From assembly GCF_016055185.1 (NCBI RefSeq), contig NZ_JAECVR010000029.1, positions 1-37,488 on the forward strand: a stretch of 37,488 nt of DNA, read 5' to 3'. Made by a program: the position numbers and the translations under genes. The notes under the pieces are model-generated. The model worked only from the letters and a program-made list of their open reading frames with translations. It did no database searches and had not been told where the DNA came from. Below, one piece after another: positions 1 to 9,796 of this stretch. Every line of letters starts with the position of its first letter. Position 1 is the stretch's first letter. Source of the DNA: Paenactinomyces guangxiensis. GTDB lineage: Bacteria; Bacillota; Bacilli; Thermoactinomycetales; Thermoactinomycetaceae.

Positions 1-386
1 GTGGGATTCTGCTTGCGACCACCCAGTGAGGTACGATCGCTGAACGGTAAGCAGTACCAGTGGAACCCCTTTACGCAATTCCTCGGCCCGAGGATGTCCA
101 TTCAAAAGAAAATTTCACCAAAAATTTTCAGACTTGCAAGGGGATGAAACCCCCTTCGTCTGATGCTCGCTTTCATCCCAATGCTGAAGCAAAGGGTTTT
201 CCCGCTCGCATTTTATAAAAAGAAATCCTCCCATCAGTAAAATGGTGAGGATTTCTTTTTATTCAGACTGTGCGGAGCGGGCCCGGATCAGTCAACTGCA
301 TGACCTCTCCGGCAAGCGGTTGAACCGTTTCAGGCCGTCTCTAATCGATGGCCCGTCAAAGTCCCGTATCCATCACCGGCTCACTC
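1..386. other. Left-edge region without a confident gene
   Basis: No recognisable gene lies left of the fixX stop. A plus-strand frame stays open from base 1 to a TGA at 145-147, but its translation resembles nothing I know and it may be chance or the tail of a gene outside the window. A 9-bp inverted repeat (GGGATGAAA at 141-149, TTTCATCCC at 171-179) and a short AAAATTT/AAATTTT pair around 109-128 suggest structured DNA or RNA, possibly the end of a decayed element. The only well-supported item is the terminator at 217-260. Confidence 0.5.
217..260. terminator. Bidirectional intrinsic terminator downstream of fixX
   Basis: The arms AAAAAGAAATCCTC (217-230) and GAGGATTTCTTTTT (247-260) are perfectly complementary, with a further CCAT/ATGG pairing inside after one bulged base. 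On the minus strand the stem ends in a run of five T followed by ATAAAA, so it is well placed, about 125 bases past the fixX stop, to end the fixABCX transcript. The symmetric A/T tails would also let it work in the plus direction. Confidence 0.85.
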
Positions 387-671
387 TTACCCCATTTTAT
401 ACGTGATTCCATATCCTCCTTTGGGGTATACCCACCCAATGTTGTCCGACGGGCAGGCAATTCGGCACGTCCCGCATTCAATGCAGTTTTCAAAGGCAAC
501 AGTCGTAATTTTTTGTTTTTTATCCCACTCGTATACATCTGACGGGCAGAAGAAATTGCAGTCTTTGGTTGTGCATTTGATGCAGGTGTCGCGGTCTTTA
601 ATCGTTAAGTGGGAGACGTTATCGCACTTAAACCGGATTGTAAAAAGCTTATCGGAAATAGCTTCACTCAT
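387..671 (-). CDS. fixX: FixX, ferredoxin-like protein of the FixABCX complex
   Basis: A small iron-sulfur protein that pairs with FixC to pass electrons to quinone in the FixABCX bifurcating complex. Two cysteine clusters are visible: C-x2-C-x4-C-x3-C-P in the first half, then CIECGTCRIACP, the usual FixX/ETF-QO C-terminal ferredoxin pattern. The frame opens upstream at 689, but that ATG lies inside the GGAGGT ribosome binding site. The ATG at 671 overlaps the fixC stop as ATGA and sits about ten bases after GGAGGT, so I place the start there. This gives 94 residues, close to the normal FixX length. It is the last gene of the operon and is translationally coupled to fixC. Confidence 0.93.
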   Translation of the reverse strand: MSEAISDKLFTIRFKCDNVSHLTIKDRDTCIKCTTKDCNFFCPSDVYEWDKKQKITTVAFENCIECGTCRIACPSDNIGWVYPKGGYGITYKMG

Positions 672-1978
672 CCGTTCATCGACCTCCATCCCTTATAGCC
701 TAATTTCATCAGATTAAGTGTTCCGCCGGCAGCCTCTTTAATCTTCCGCAGCGCCAGCTTTTGCTTGTCGGCTTTCGGTACCCCGTCCACCAGAAACATA
801 TTGTAAGCCGCGTCATTGACAGCCTGGGGCAGTTTTGTAAACAACAGCTCCGGATCTTCATCTTTTAGCAACTTATGCATACCCTTATATTTCTTCAAAT
901 CTTTCATGATGAAAGAATTTCTTACCTTTTCGTCGTAAAGCTGCAAAGTTTCAGCGGAATAATCGCCTCTGTTTTTTGCTTCTATAATCGCTTCCCCCGC
1001 CATGCGCCCTGAAGCCATGGCAAGGTTGGTTCCCTCACGGTGAACAAAGTTGACTAATTGTGCCGCATCTCCAACGATACACCAGCCGTCCCCTGACAGC
1101 GGGGGAACGGAATGATAGCCGCCCTCCGGGATCAGGTGTCCCGAGTATTCGATTCTTTCACCCCCTTCAATTAGCTTCCGAATCATCGGATGCTGTTTAA
1201 TCGCATCAAGAATAGCGTAAGGCTTTATTTTTTTATCTCTGAGATGGTTGACCATGACGCCAACCCCGAGAGAAATCGTGTCTTTATTCGTATACAAAAA
1301 GCCCATCCCGGCCATGCCCAGAGAAGTTTGGCCCAAAAATTCAATGGTGACCCCTTCGTTGCGGTCCACATTAAAGCGGTCTTCAATCTTCTCTTTGGGC
1401 AGGGAAATCACTTCTTTCACTGCCAGTGATACTTCATCGGGACGCCATTCTCTGTGAATCCCGAGCGCTTTGCCTAGCAGTGAGTTGACACCATCTGCGA
1501 TGACAACGACGTCTGCGTAAAGATCCCCGTCTTCGCGGTCCGTTTTTACGCCAACCACCCGGTTTCCTTCCCTGAGCAAATCTGTGGCAACCGTTTGATA
1601 GATCGGCAGTGCCCCGGCCTCCACCGCTTTGTCCGCAAACCATTGATCAAACTTTACCCTGAGTCCTGTAAAGCAGTTGTAAGGTTCCTTATATGCTTCA
1701 TTTCGATGCCCGAAGGTAACCATAGACTCTTTTCCCATCACCCAAATCCGCTGTTCCACAATATTCCGCTCAATCGGAAATCTGCGTTCTTTCCAAAATT
1801 CCGGCACCAGCTCTTCAATCTGCTTCCGGTAAAGAACGCCCCCGAAAATATTTTTGGCCCCCGGAAATTCACCCCGTTCCAACAGTACCACGCTTAATCC
1901 GGCCCGGGCCATTGTCAGGGCGGCTGCCGTTCCTCCCGGACCCGCACCTACTACAACCGCATCAAATTTTTCATTCAC
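668..1978 (-). CDS. fixC: FixC, electron-transfer flavoprotein:quinone oxidoreductase-type flavoprotein
   Basis: FAD protein of the ETF-QO family that receives electrons from FixAB and, with FixX, reduces quinone at the membrane face. A Rossmann FAD motif (VVGAGPGGTAAALTMARAGL) begins near residue 10 and is followed by the ERGEFPGAKN segment typical of FixC. A second FAD contact, GDAAQLVNFVHREGTNLAMASG, lies in the middle and is split here only by my notation. At 436 residues it matches FixC, which unlike full ETF-QO lacks a fused ferredoxin domain; that is supplied by fixX. The start is GTG at 1978, about seven bases after AAGGAGCGA. It lies 58 bases after fixB and overlaps fixX by four bases. 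Confidence 0.95.
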   Translation of the reverse strand: MNEKFDAVVVGAGPGGTAAALTMARAGLSVVLLERGEFPGAKNIFGGVLYRKQIEELVPEFWKERRFPIERNIVEQRIWVMGKESMVTFGHRNEAYKEPYNCFTGLRVKFDQWFADKAVEAGALPIYQTVATDLLREGNRVVGVKTDREDGDLYADVVVIADGVNSLLGKALGIHREWRPDEVSLAVKEVISLPKEKIEDRFNVDRNEGVTIEFLGQTSLGMAGMGFLYTNKDTISLGVGVMVNHLRDKKIKPYAILDAIKQHPMIRKLIEGGERIEYSGHLIPEGGYHSVPPLSGDGWCIVGDAAQLVNFVHREGTNLAMASGRMAGEAIIEAKNRGDYSAETLQLYDEKVRNSFIMKDLKKYKGMHKLLKDEDPELLFTKLPQAVNDAAYNMFLVDGVPKADKQKLALRKIKEAAGGTLNLMKLGYKGWRSMNG

Positions 1979-2036
1979 TGTACATCGCTCCTTCTTAAGC
2001 CAAGATTCATCAACATCCCTGTTTATCTAAAAGGTG

Positions 2037-3104
2037 TCATGAATGAAATATCTCAGTCGGGTCCGCTTTTTTCGCTTTCCTTTGCCTGACCTGTGCAGTA
2101 ATGGCCGGAACGATTTTAAATAAATCCCCGACAATGCCGTAATGGGCAAATTGGAAAATGGGAGCATCCGGATCCTTATTAATGGCTATAATAACCTCAG
2201 AATTGGACATCCCCACAGTATGCTGAACGGCACCGGATATGCCGATCGCAAAATAAAGCTTGGGCCTTACGGTGCATCCGGTCTGTCCCACCTGGTGTTC
2301 GTGCTTGATCCAACCGGCATCGACACAGGCCCGGCTGGCCCCTACTTCACCGCCCAGTGCGTCGGCCAGTTCCTTTAACATTTTGAAAGGCTCAGGCCCG
2401 CCCAATCCTCTTCCGCCGGCAACAATAATCTCAGCCTCTTCAAGATTGACACCACTTTTTTGTTCAATAAACTCGACAACCCGTGTTGCAATTTGTTCTT
2501 CGCCCATCGGATTGGGGATCCGCACAATTTCTCCCTTGCGGTCAGGATCACGCGGCAGGGCTTGAAACACGCCGGCCCTGGCCGTAGCCATCTGGGGGCG
2601 GTACTGTTTACATAAGATCGTAGCCATCATCTTCTCGGCAAAAGCGGGACGGCTCGCTAATAACAGGCGGGAAGGCGGAGGTTCCACATCCAATTCCGTC
2701 GTATCCGCAGTCAGGCCGGTCGGCAAATGTGTCGCAATCGCTCCTGCCAGATCCCTGCCTGTTGCCGTCGCACCAAATAAACAGATTTCCGGCTTGACAT
2801 CCTCAATCAGTTTCAAGGTAATACGGCTGTAAGGGCGGGTACGATAGTCCTTTAGCTCGGGCCCTTCACATAAAAATACCCGGTCAGCTCCATAACAGAT
2901 TGCCTCCCTGGCCAAATGTTCCACCTGGTCGCCAATCACCAGGGCCATAAGCGAAACATCCAATTTGGCGGCGAGCTTCTGTCCGGCTCCAAGCAATTGC
3001 CACGATACATTTTTGGCTGCTCCGTTCCGCTGTTCCACATAAACAAGAACTCCGCGATAATTAGACCAATCCGGCATCTGATCTTTCATTTGTTCTTTTG
3101 ACAT
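2037..3104 (-). CDS. fixB: FixB, electron-transfer flavoprotein alpha-type subunit
   Basis: Large subunit of the ETF-like FixAB heterodimer, which holds FAD and passes electrons on to FixC. The N-terminal half is an ETF-type alpha/beta domain. The C-terminal FAD domain begins near residue 228 with VAGGRGLGG, followed by the characteristic QVGQTGCTVRPKLYFAIGI and GAVQHTVGM segments and an INKDPDAPIF stretch. Length 355 residues is normal for FixB. AAAGGAGGCGAACCT precedes the ATG. It lies 17 bases downstream of fixA. The EtfA family also serves beta-oxidation, but the fixA-B-C-X order makes the bifurcating complex much more likely. Confidence 0.95.
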   Translation of the reverse strand: MSKEQMKDQMPDWSNYRGVLVYVEQRNGAAKNVSWQLLGAGQKLAAKLDVSLMALVIGDQVEHLAREAICYGADRVFLCEGPELKDYRTRPYSRITLKLIEDVKPEICLFGATATGRDLAGAIATHLPTGLTADTTELDVEPPPSRLLLASRPAFAEKMMATILCKQYRPQMATARAGVFQALPRDPDRKGEIVRIPNPMGEEQIATRVVEFIEQKSGVNLEEAEIIVAGGRGLGGPEPFKMLKELADALGGEVGASRACVDAGWIKHEHQVGQTGCTVRPKLYFAIGISGAVQHTVGMSNSEVIIAINKDPDAPIFQFAHYGIVGDLFKIVPAITAQVRQRKAKKADPTEIFHS

Positions 3105-3121
3105 AGGTTCGCCTCCTTTGA

Positions 3122-3955
3122 TCAGGTCCAGCCCAATTTCTCTGCCAGGTCACTTTCCCAGAGCTTTGCTGTCAACTGTTCGGCAATCTGTTCCGGGGTA
3201 TCCCCGCTGATCATTTCCCCGTCAATCTTTCTCACCTCTGGCACCCAGGTTTTTGCCACGATTGTGGGTGATCCTTTCAGCCCGATTTTGCTGATCTCTA
3301 TATCCGGGAAATCGGCGGTCGTCCAGGTGACCGGTTTGTATCTGGCTGCCCGGATCATTCCCGGGAGCGATGCTCTGCGTACCTTATTCAGCTCCTTAAG
3401 TGCCGTGATCAAAACCGGCATCGATGTTTCCACCACTTGAATCCCGTCCTCCAGATTTCTGTGAACGGTGACCTTACGCTCGTCGGGATTGACGCTGACC
3501 ACTTTGCCCACATAAGTTAACTGCTCCAAGTCCAACCGGCAGGCAATACCGGGACCTACCTGGCCGGTATCTCCATCCAGCGTTTGTTTTCCGCAAAAAA
3601 TCATGTCTACAGGTCCCCATTGCTCTTCAACCTTTTGTATGGTTTTCGCCAGCACGTAAGAAGTGGCAAGCGTATCTGCTCCGGCAAACTTTCGGTCTGT
3701 CACGAGAACGGCTTCATCAGCTCCCAGTGAGATACATTCCTTCAGGGATTTTTCGGCAGGGGGCGGCCCCATCGTCACCACTGTGATTCGGGCACCGTGT
3801 TCATCTTTGATGCGCAGGGCTTCCTCCAGGCCATGCAGATCATAAAAATTGACAATGCTGGGAACTCCCTGCCGAATCAATGTATTTGTATTTGGATCAA
3901 TGCGAATCTCTCTGCTGTCAGGAACTTGTTTGATGCAGACAACAATATGCAACAT
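3122..3955 (-). CDS. fixA: FixA, electron-transfer flavoprotein beta-type subunit
   Basis: Small subunit of the FixAB flavoprotein. In characterised FixABCX complexes this pair oxidises NADH and bifurcates electrons, one to quinone through FixCX and one to low-potential ferredoxin or flavodoxin. The sequence opens with the ETF-beta signature (IVVCIKQVPDS near residue 4) and has the DGDTGQVGPGIA adenine-nucleotide loop in the middle. Its 277 residues fit FixA. GGAGGTTGCCAC precedes the ATG. No nitrogenase gene is in the window, so a link to nitrogen fixation cannot be claimed; in many aerobic Bacilli the electron acceptor is unknown. Confidence 0.95.
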   Translation of the reverse strand: MLHIVVCIKQVPDSREIRIDPNTNTLIRQGVPSIVNFYDLHGLEEALRIKDEHGARITVVTMGPPPAEKSLKECISLGADEAVLVTDRKFAGADTLATSYVLAKTIQKVEEQWGPVDMIFCGKQTLDGDTGQVGPGIACRLDLEQLTYVGKVVSVNPDERKVTVHRNLEDGIQVVETSMPVLITALKELNKVRRASLPGMIRAARYKPVTWTTADFPDIEISKIGLKGSPTIVAKTWVPEVRKIDGEMISGDTPEQIAEQLTAKLWESDLAEKLGWT

Positions 3956-3998
3956 GTGGCAACCTCCATTTAGAGAGTGAATAATTTCGGGATACCCG

Positions 3999-4397
3999 TC
4001 AGCTCAAATTTTCATAATTGAGGGAAACCCTGATTGGCGATACGTCTAACTTCCTGAGTTCCTGGTAAAATAAACGGGCGGTAAGCATGTCTTTTTGTGA
4101 ATGCTCTTCCAAAATTCTTGACAGTTTCAAAGCAATATCAAAAGAATACAGGGAGTTGCTTTCATAGAACGGAGCAACCAGCCAAAACGGTTTGTTCCGG
4201 CAGACGGGATACACAGAAACTTTCCAGCCTTCAGCCGTGTCATCTTCATACCAGATCAAAGCAATCAGCCAGTGCGTAACAGCCTCATATACACCTCCTT
4301 CTCCATGATGTGATCTCCCCAGTATAGTCCGGTCTTTTTCGCCGACGGGGATGACGGACCTGTCATAAAAGTCCTTAAAAGGCGGGGCATCCTGCAT
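3999..4397 (-). CDS. Unrecognised 132-residue protein at the head of the fix operon
   Basis: I do not recognise this protein. It is soluble, with no signal peptide or membrane helix, mixed charge, and several tryptophan/tyrosine-rich strands (THWLIALIWYEDD, KPFWLVAPFYES) that suggest a compact alpha/beta fold. A near-ideal AGGAGGGAGATCA site precedes the ATG, and the stop lies 43 bases before fixA on the same strand, so it is almost certainly the first gene of the fix transcript. Position suggests a role tied to FixABCX, such as assembly, regulation or an electron-acceptor partner, but nothing in the sequence (no cysteine cluster, no nucleotide loop) says which. Confidence 0.8.
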   Translation of the reverse strand: MQDAPPFKDFYDRSVIPVGEKDRTILGRSHHGEGGVYEAVTHWLIALIWYEDDTAEGWKVSVYPVCRNKPFWLVAPFYESNSLYSFDIALKLSRILEEHSQKDMLTARLFYQELRKLDVSPIRVSLNYENLS

Positions 4398-4963
4398 TGA
4401 TCTCCCTCCTGTTGAGTGATATGGTGATACCCATCAGATGTTCAATCAAGATGAAGGACCCGTTTAAACACTGGTCAATTGATAGCTCCATTTCAGAAAA
4501 ATGGCAAATGTGATTCTGAATTTATCTTATTGTTCCATAACGCGATATAGTCAGAAAACAATGCAGTAACATATAATTGCAAATCATTTATTACATAAAA
4601 CACTTTTGACATTACTTCCAGAGAATCTGCACAGATAAGGATTGTACAAGCAGTGATCCATTGGTTACGGACTGTGCTGCATCGGGGAGGAGTTTTTTAG
4701 AAGATCAACAAGTGAATCAAACCTTTATAATATATATTTTACACTAATTCATACGATCATTAATAGAATATTAGAAAATTATCGAACAAACCTCTAATTG
4801 ATCATACCATAATTATACAGCGGGTGAAACTGCCGCAGAACCCATTGCAAAAACAACGCAATACAACAAGAACATACGGGTCAAAAAACAAGCTTACCAC
4901 GCAAAGGCGAAGGACACTACGAAAGCCCGATGCCCCGTTAGGGATCGGGCTTTACTGAACGTT
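4398..4963. other. AT-rich intergenic region upstream of the fix operon
   Basis: Between the minus-strand MDR gene's end and the fix operon's first gene there is no open frame with a ribosome binding site. It must contain the fix promoter (read leftward) and the MDR terminator at 4922-4953. I looked for -35/-10 pairs with 16-18 base spacing on the minus strand and found only weak matches, so I do not assign the promoter. The region is markedly AT-rich at 4560-4820. Confidence 0.5.
4922..4953 (-). terminator. Terminator of the MDR oxidoreductase gene
   Basis: AAAGCCCGAT (4922-4931) pairs with ATCGGGCTTT (4944-4953), with CCC/GGG pairing further inside and a short loop. It lies 10 bases past the stop at 4964 on the minus strand. 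The T run after the stem is short (TTT, then CG), so the call rests mostly on the strong stem and position. Confidence 0.65.
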
Positions 4964-5890
4964 TTAGTTTACAATGATTCCGATTTTTCCGCGGACATGA
5001 CCTGATTCACTTAATTCATGGGCTTTTTGAATTTCTTCCAGGGAGAAGTACCGGGTGACTACAGGCTTAATTGCACCAGCTTCAAGCAATTTCCTTATCT
5101 CCTCTAACTGTTGGCCGTTTGGCTGCACTTCAACATGCTTAATATCCACAGAGAACTCTTTTGCCAGTTGCGGGTCGGGTGTCCCTGCAATTGTGACAAG
5201 CGTTCCCCCCGTTTTTAATATTTTATAGCTCTTTTGCAGCGTCGCTCCTCCCACCGTATCAAAGACACAATCAAAGCCGGAGAACTTCGCGAAATCGTGT
5301 TCCCGATAATCAATAACTTCATCCGCACCCAACTGACGAACAAAATCTTCATTCTTCTGGCTTGTGGTGGTAACCACATGTGCTCCAAGATGTTTCGCCA
5401 GTTGAATGGCAAAGCTACCAACCCCACCGGCACCTGCATGGATCAATATTCGACTGTTCGGCTTAACATCCGCGTGATCGATAAGGCTTTGCCAGGCGGT
5501 CAGGCCAACTAAAGGGATGGAAGCCGCTTCTAAAAATGAAAGTCCCTCAGGCTTTGGCGCCAGATACTCTTCTTTAACAGCAATGAACTCTGCGTAAGTG
5601 CCGTTTTTGGTCAGATCGGGCATTCCATATACGGCGTCGCCAACTTTAAACTTTGAAACCTGACTACCCGCTTCCACCACAACCCCTGATAGATCCCACC
5701 CCGGGATCAAAGGCAAGTGAAAGTCACGGTGGCCTCTTAGCATTCCTTTTCTAGCCTTCCAATCGACGGGATTTACAGAAGAAGATTTTATTTTTACCAG
5801 CACTTCATCATTGCCTGCCTGAGGGACGGACGTTTGAGTTAAATGTAATTTCTCCCGGCCTCCGTATTCATATAGCAAAACTGCTTTCAC
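4964..5890 (-). CDS. NADP-dependent MDR-family oxidoreductase (quinone-oxidoreductase-like)
   Basis: A zinc-independent medium-chain dehydrogenase/reductase of 308 residues. The N-terminal GroES-like domain carries SSVNPVDWKARKG and PLIPGWDLSGVVVEAG, typical of the quinone oxidoreductase/enoyl reductase branch. The Rossmann domain has GAGGVGS near residue 149 and ATTTSQKN-like residues at the end of the second strand, suggesting NADPH. The usual zinc-lobe cysteines are absent. Likely reactions are two-electron reduction of quinones or reactive enones; the physiological substrate cannot be read from sequence. The start is GTG, preceded by AAAAGGGGTTATACCA. It is a single-gene unit with its own terminator. 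Confidence 0.88.
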   Translation of the reverse strand: MKAVLLYEYGGREKLHLTQTSVPQAGNDEVLVKIKSSSVNPVDWKARKGMLRGHRDFHLPLIPGWDLSGVVVEAGSQVSKFKVGDAVYGMPDLTKNGTYAEFIAVKEEYLAPKPEGLSFLEAASIPLVGLTAWQSLIDHADVKPNSRILIHAGAGGVGSFAIQLAKHLGAHVVTTTSQKNEDFVRQLGADEVIDYREHDFAKFSGFDCVFDTVGGATLQKSYKILKTGGTLVTIAGTPDPQLAKEFSVDIKHVEVQPNGQQLEEIRKLLEAGAIKPVVTRYFSLEEIQKAHELSESGHVRGKIGIIVN

Positions 5891-6321
5891 TGGTATAACC
5901 CCTTTTTCGTTAATATTTCGATAACCGTATTATCCGGCAATGACAGCCCCCCTCTTAAAACGGGGAAAAACTCGCTCCTCCACATCACTTCCCATAATAT
6001 TGAAAACATAAACACAGGAGTTATCCGCTAAAAAAGTGATTACTCTTACAAAAAGCTGTCTAAAAGCCCAGGGGTTCAGTCCTGGGATAAAAGGCAACGT
6101 TGCTGTCGAACTGGATCGGACAGAAAGACAGCCCGGAAGTTGGGAGTTATCCGAAGCAAAAATGGACTCAGGGCGTTTAACTGCCCAAGAATCCCAGTGC
6201 GAATTCTCCCGAGGGACAGTATGTTTAAAAGAAATAACAAAAGCCTGTGCTCCTAATGATCCAAGGATACAGGCTTTTGTTATTGTGTTATTCACTTGCC
6301 GTCTGCCAAAGGGATGCAGGA
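5891..6321. other. Structured intergenic stretch between MDR gene and GH4 gene
   Basis: About 430 bases without a gene I can defend. The left part (6050-6230) is more GC-rich than its AT-rich neighbours and contains a CCCAGG/CCTGGG hairpin near 6068-6087. A plus-strand frame from 6036 runs on into the antisense of the GH4 gene, has no convincing ribosome binding site, and is treated as spurious. The block could be a decayed mobile-element end or a structured RNA. The right part holds the terminator at 6233-6284. Confidence 0.4.
6233..6284 (-). terminator. Terminator of the beta-glucoside PTS operon (repeat copy 1)
   Basis: AATAACAAAAGCCTGT (6233-6248) and ACAGGCTTTTGTTATT (6269-6284) form a perfect 16-bp stem with a 20-base loop, about 38 bases past the GH4 stop on the minus strand. 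The stem is followed on that strand by TTCTTTT. The same left arm recurs exactly at 14998-15013 on the other side of the cluster. Confidence 0.85.
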
Positions 6322-7647
6322 TTATGATCCCTGGCCCCCGAAAAACTGCGGCAGGTAGTCTCGATGAGCTTCAAGCATTTCGTCTAAAATCGCTTTTGCC
6401 ACTGTATCTGAAGGTACGAGCGGGTTAATGGTCATGGCCAGTAAAGCGGTATTGTAATCGCCGGTGACAGCCGCTTCTGCGGCAACCCGTTCAAAAGACT
6501 TGATCTGTTGGACCAGCCCTCTGACCGGGACAGGCAGATCTCCGATCGCAATTGGCTTTGGACCCTCTTTTGTAATGATGCAGTTTATTTCCACGGCAGA
6601 GTCATTGGGAATACTGGCAATCGCTCCGTTATTTACCGTATTTACGGTTTGGATATCTCTCTTATCGTTATAGATTGAATTTATAAGATCACAAGCAGCC
6701 TCACTATAGTAGGCGCCTCCACGCTTTTCCAGCTGAGGCGGTTTTATATCCAGATTGGGATCTTTATAAAGCTCAAACAATTCCTGTTCCAGTTTTAAGA
6801 CCACTTCTGCTCTGGTGCCTGTTGTGTTTGCCGCTTCCATTTCTTCCTCCAGCATTTCACTGGTTTTATAGTAATAGCGGTGATAGGGACAAGGTATTAA
6901 TTTTAACGCTTTAATAAATTCCGATTCCCATTCGATGTCGGCAATATTGTTCATCGTTTGCCCGGACCTGTTCACATACAAATCAAGAACCCTGTCCGTA
7001 ATGTTGATCCCGTCCTGATAAACATTTAACCCGTAAACCATGTGATTCAGTCCGGCAAAATCAATATGAATGCGCTCGGCATCTGCTTCAAGCACTTCCG
7101 CAATCTTCATCTTGATCCCGATTGGCACATTACAAAGGCCGACAACCTTTTTAATATTGCTGTACCGTAAAACAGCCTCTGTTACCATACCCGCGGGATT
7201 GGTAAAGTTGATCAGCCATGCGTCGGGGCAAAGCTCTTCCATCTCTTTTGTTATATCAAGGATCACAGGTATGGTTCGGAGCCCTTTAAATAATCCGCCC
7301 GGACCATTTGTTTCCTGGCCGATCACATTGTATTTTAACGGAATTCTTTCATCCTTTGCTCTTGCCTGAAGAAGGCCCACACGAAATTGTGTCGTTACAA
7401 AGTCAGCATCTTTTAATGCTTGACGGCGGTCTAATGTTAAATGGATATCAATCGGAACTCCGGCCTTTTGCACCATTCTTTTGGCCAGATTGCCCACAAT
7501 ATTTAACTTCTCCTCCCCTTCCGGAATATCGACAAGCCATAGTTCGCGGACGGGCAGCTCATCATAACGCTTAATAAAGCCCTCAATTAACTCCGGGGTG
7601 TAGCTTGATCCACCGCCGATGGTGGCGATTTTGATACCTTTTTTCAT
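6322..7647 (-). CDS. licH: GH4 family 6-phospho-beta-glucosidase
   Basis: Glycoside hydrolase family 4 enzyme that cleaves 6-phospho-beta-glucosides made by the PTS, using NAD+ and a divalent metal in an oxidation/elimination mechanism. The N-terminus is the NAD fold (IATIGGGSSYTPEL). LCNVP places the metal-ligand Cys at 172, and the GLNH motif gives His202. NFTNPAGMVTEA and GPGGLFKGLRTIP are diagnostic of the LicH/CelF group. Its 441 residues match LicH of Bacillus subtilis. It is the last gene of the PTS cluster, 73 bases after a GH1 gene and followed by a strong terminator. The start is an ATG preceded by AGGGGGTAAAAGAGAT. Confidence 0.92.
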   Translation of the reverse strand: MKKGIKIATIGGGSSYTPELIEGFIKRYDELPVRELWLVDIPEGEEKLNIVGNLAKRMVQKAGVPIDIHLTLDRRQALKDADFVTTQFRVGLLQARAKDERIPLKYNVIGQETNGPGGLFKGLRTIPVILDITKEMEELCPDAWLINFTNPAGMVTEAVLRYSNIKKVVGLCNVPIGIKMKIAEVLEADAERIHIDFAGLNHMVYGLNVYQDGINITDRVLDLYVNRSGQTMNNIADIEWESEFIKALKLIPCPYHRYYYKTSEMLEEEMEAANTTGTRAEVVLKLEQELFELYKDPNLDIKPPQLEKRGGAYYSEAACDLINSIYNDKRDIQTVNTVNNGAIASIPNDSAVEINCIITKEGPKPIAIGDLPVPVRGLVQQIKSFERVAAEAAVTGDYNTALLAMTINPLVPSDTVAKAILDEMLEAHRDYLPQFFGGQGS

Positions 7648-7720
7648 ATCTCTTTTACCCCCTGAAAAAAATTTTCCACAAAAACTGCTCTTTACCTTTT
7701 AACGAAGGAAGCGGGAACCT

Positions 7721-9417
<1,697 letters not shown>

Positions 9418-9441
9418 GGTCTTCCGCCTCCAAGGCTTGTG

Positions 9442-9768
9442 TTATTTTAGCTTTGCCAGTTCCAGGGCATGATCTAAAATTTTTGCCCCGTTTGCTGTTC
9501 CGTATAGTTTTGTGTCAATCACATCTACCGGAATCCCGTACGGTGCTGCGGCCAGTTCTGCTTTCTTTTTCATAAAACGCACCTGTGGCCCGAGCAGGAT
9601 CGCCAATACATCTTCCCCATTGCATTTTGCCAATTCTTCCTCAATCGTTCCTTCCGGAATGGCATAGATGTCATATTCCTCCCCGCGTGTCTGTGCTTCA
9701 GCTTTCATTTTTGACACCACGATGGAAGTTGACATACCCGCTGCACAGGCTAAAATAATTTTTTTCAT
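9442..9768 (-). CDS. licB: PTS lactose/cellobiose-family IIB component
   Basis: Soluble IIB protein that carries phosphate from IIA to the sugar as it passes through the IIC channel. The catalytic residue is Cys8 in the loop LACAAGMSTS, the hallmark of CelA/LicB-type IIB domains. The remaining 100 residues follow the flavodoxin-like fold of this family (VLAILLGPQVRFMKKKAE in the middle). Length 108 is typical. AGGAGGAATTATAA precedes the ATG. Gene order IIC-GH1-IIB-IIA differs from the licBCAH order of Bacillus subtilis by the inserted GH1 genes. Confidence 0.93.
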   Translation of the reverse strand: MKKIILACAAGMSTSIVVSKMKAEAQTRGEEYDIYAIPEGTIEEELAKCNGEDVLAILLGPQVRFMKKKAELAAAPYGIPVDVIDTKLYGTANGAKILDHALELAKLK

Positions 9769-9796
9769 TTATAATTCCTCCTGATCTGCAAAAATT

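Noticed and set aside
1..147. Plus-strand open frame from the window edge to a TGA
   Set aside because: Only 48 codons, no recognisable sequence and no way to see its beginning; open frames of this length are common by chance.
131..180. CRISPR repeat-like GTTTCATCCCC on the minus strand
   Set aside because: Single copy with no spacer-repeat periodicity and no cas genes in the window.
672..689. Upstream ATG of fixX
   Set aside because: It lies within the GGAGGT ribosome binding site; the ATGA overlap with fixC at 671 is the better start.
4606..4634. TTGACA on the plus strand in the fix upstream gap
   Set aside because: No acceptable -10 hexamer at 16-18 bases and no plus-strand gene downstream.
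6036..6428. 130-codon plus-strand frame
   Set aside because: No good ribosome binding site, and its last third is antisense to the GH4 gene.
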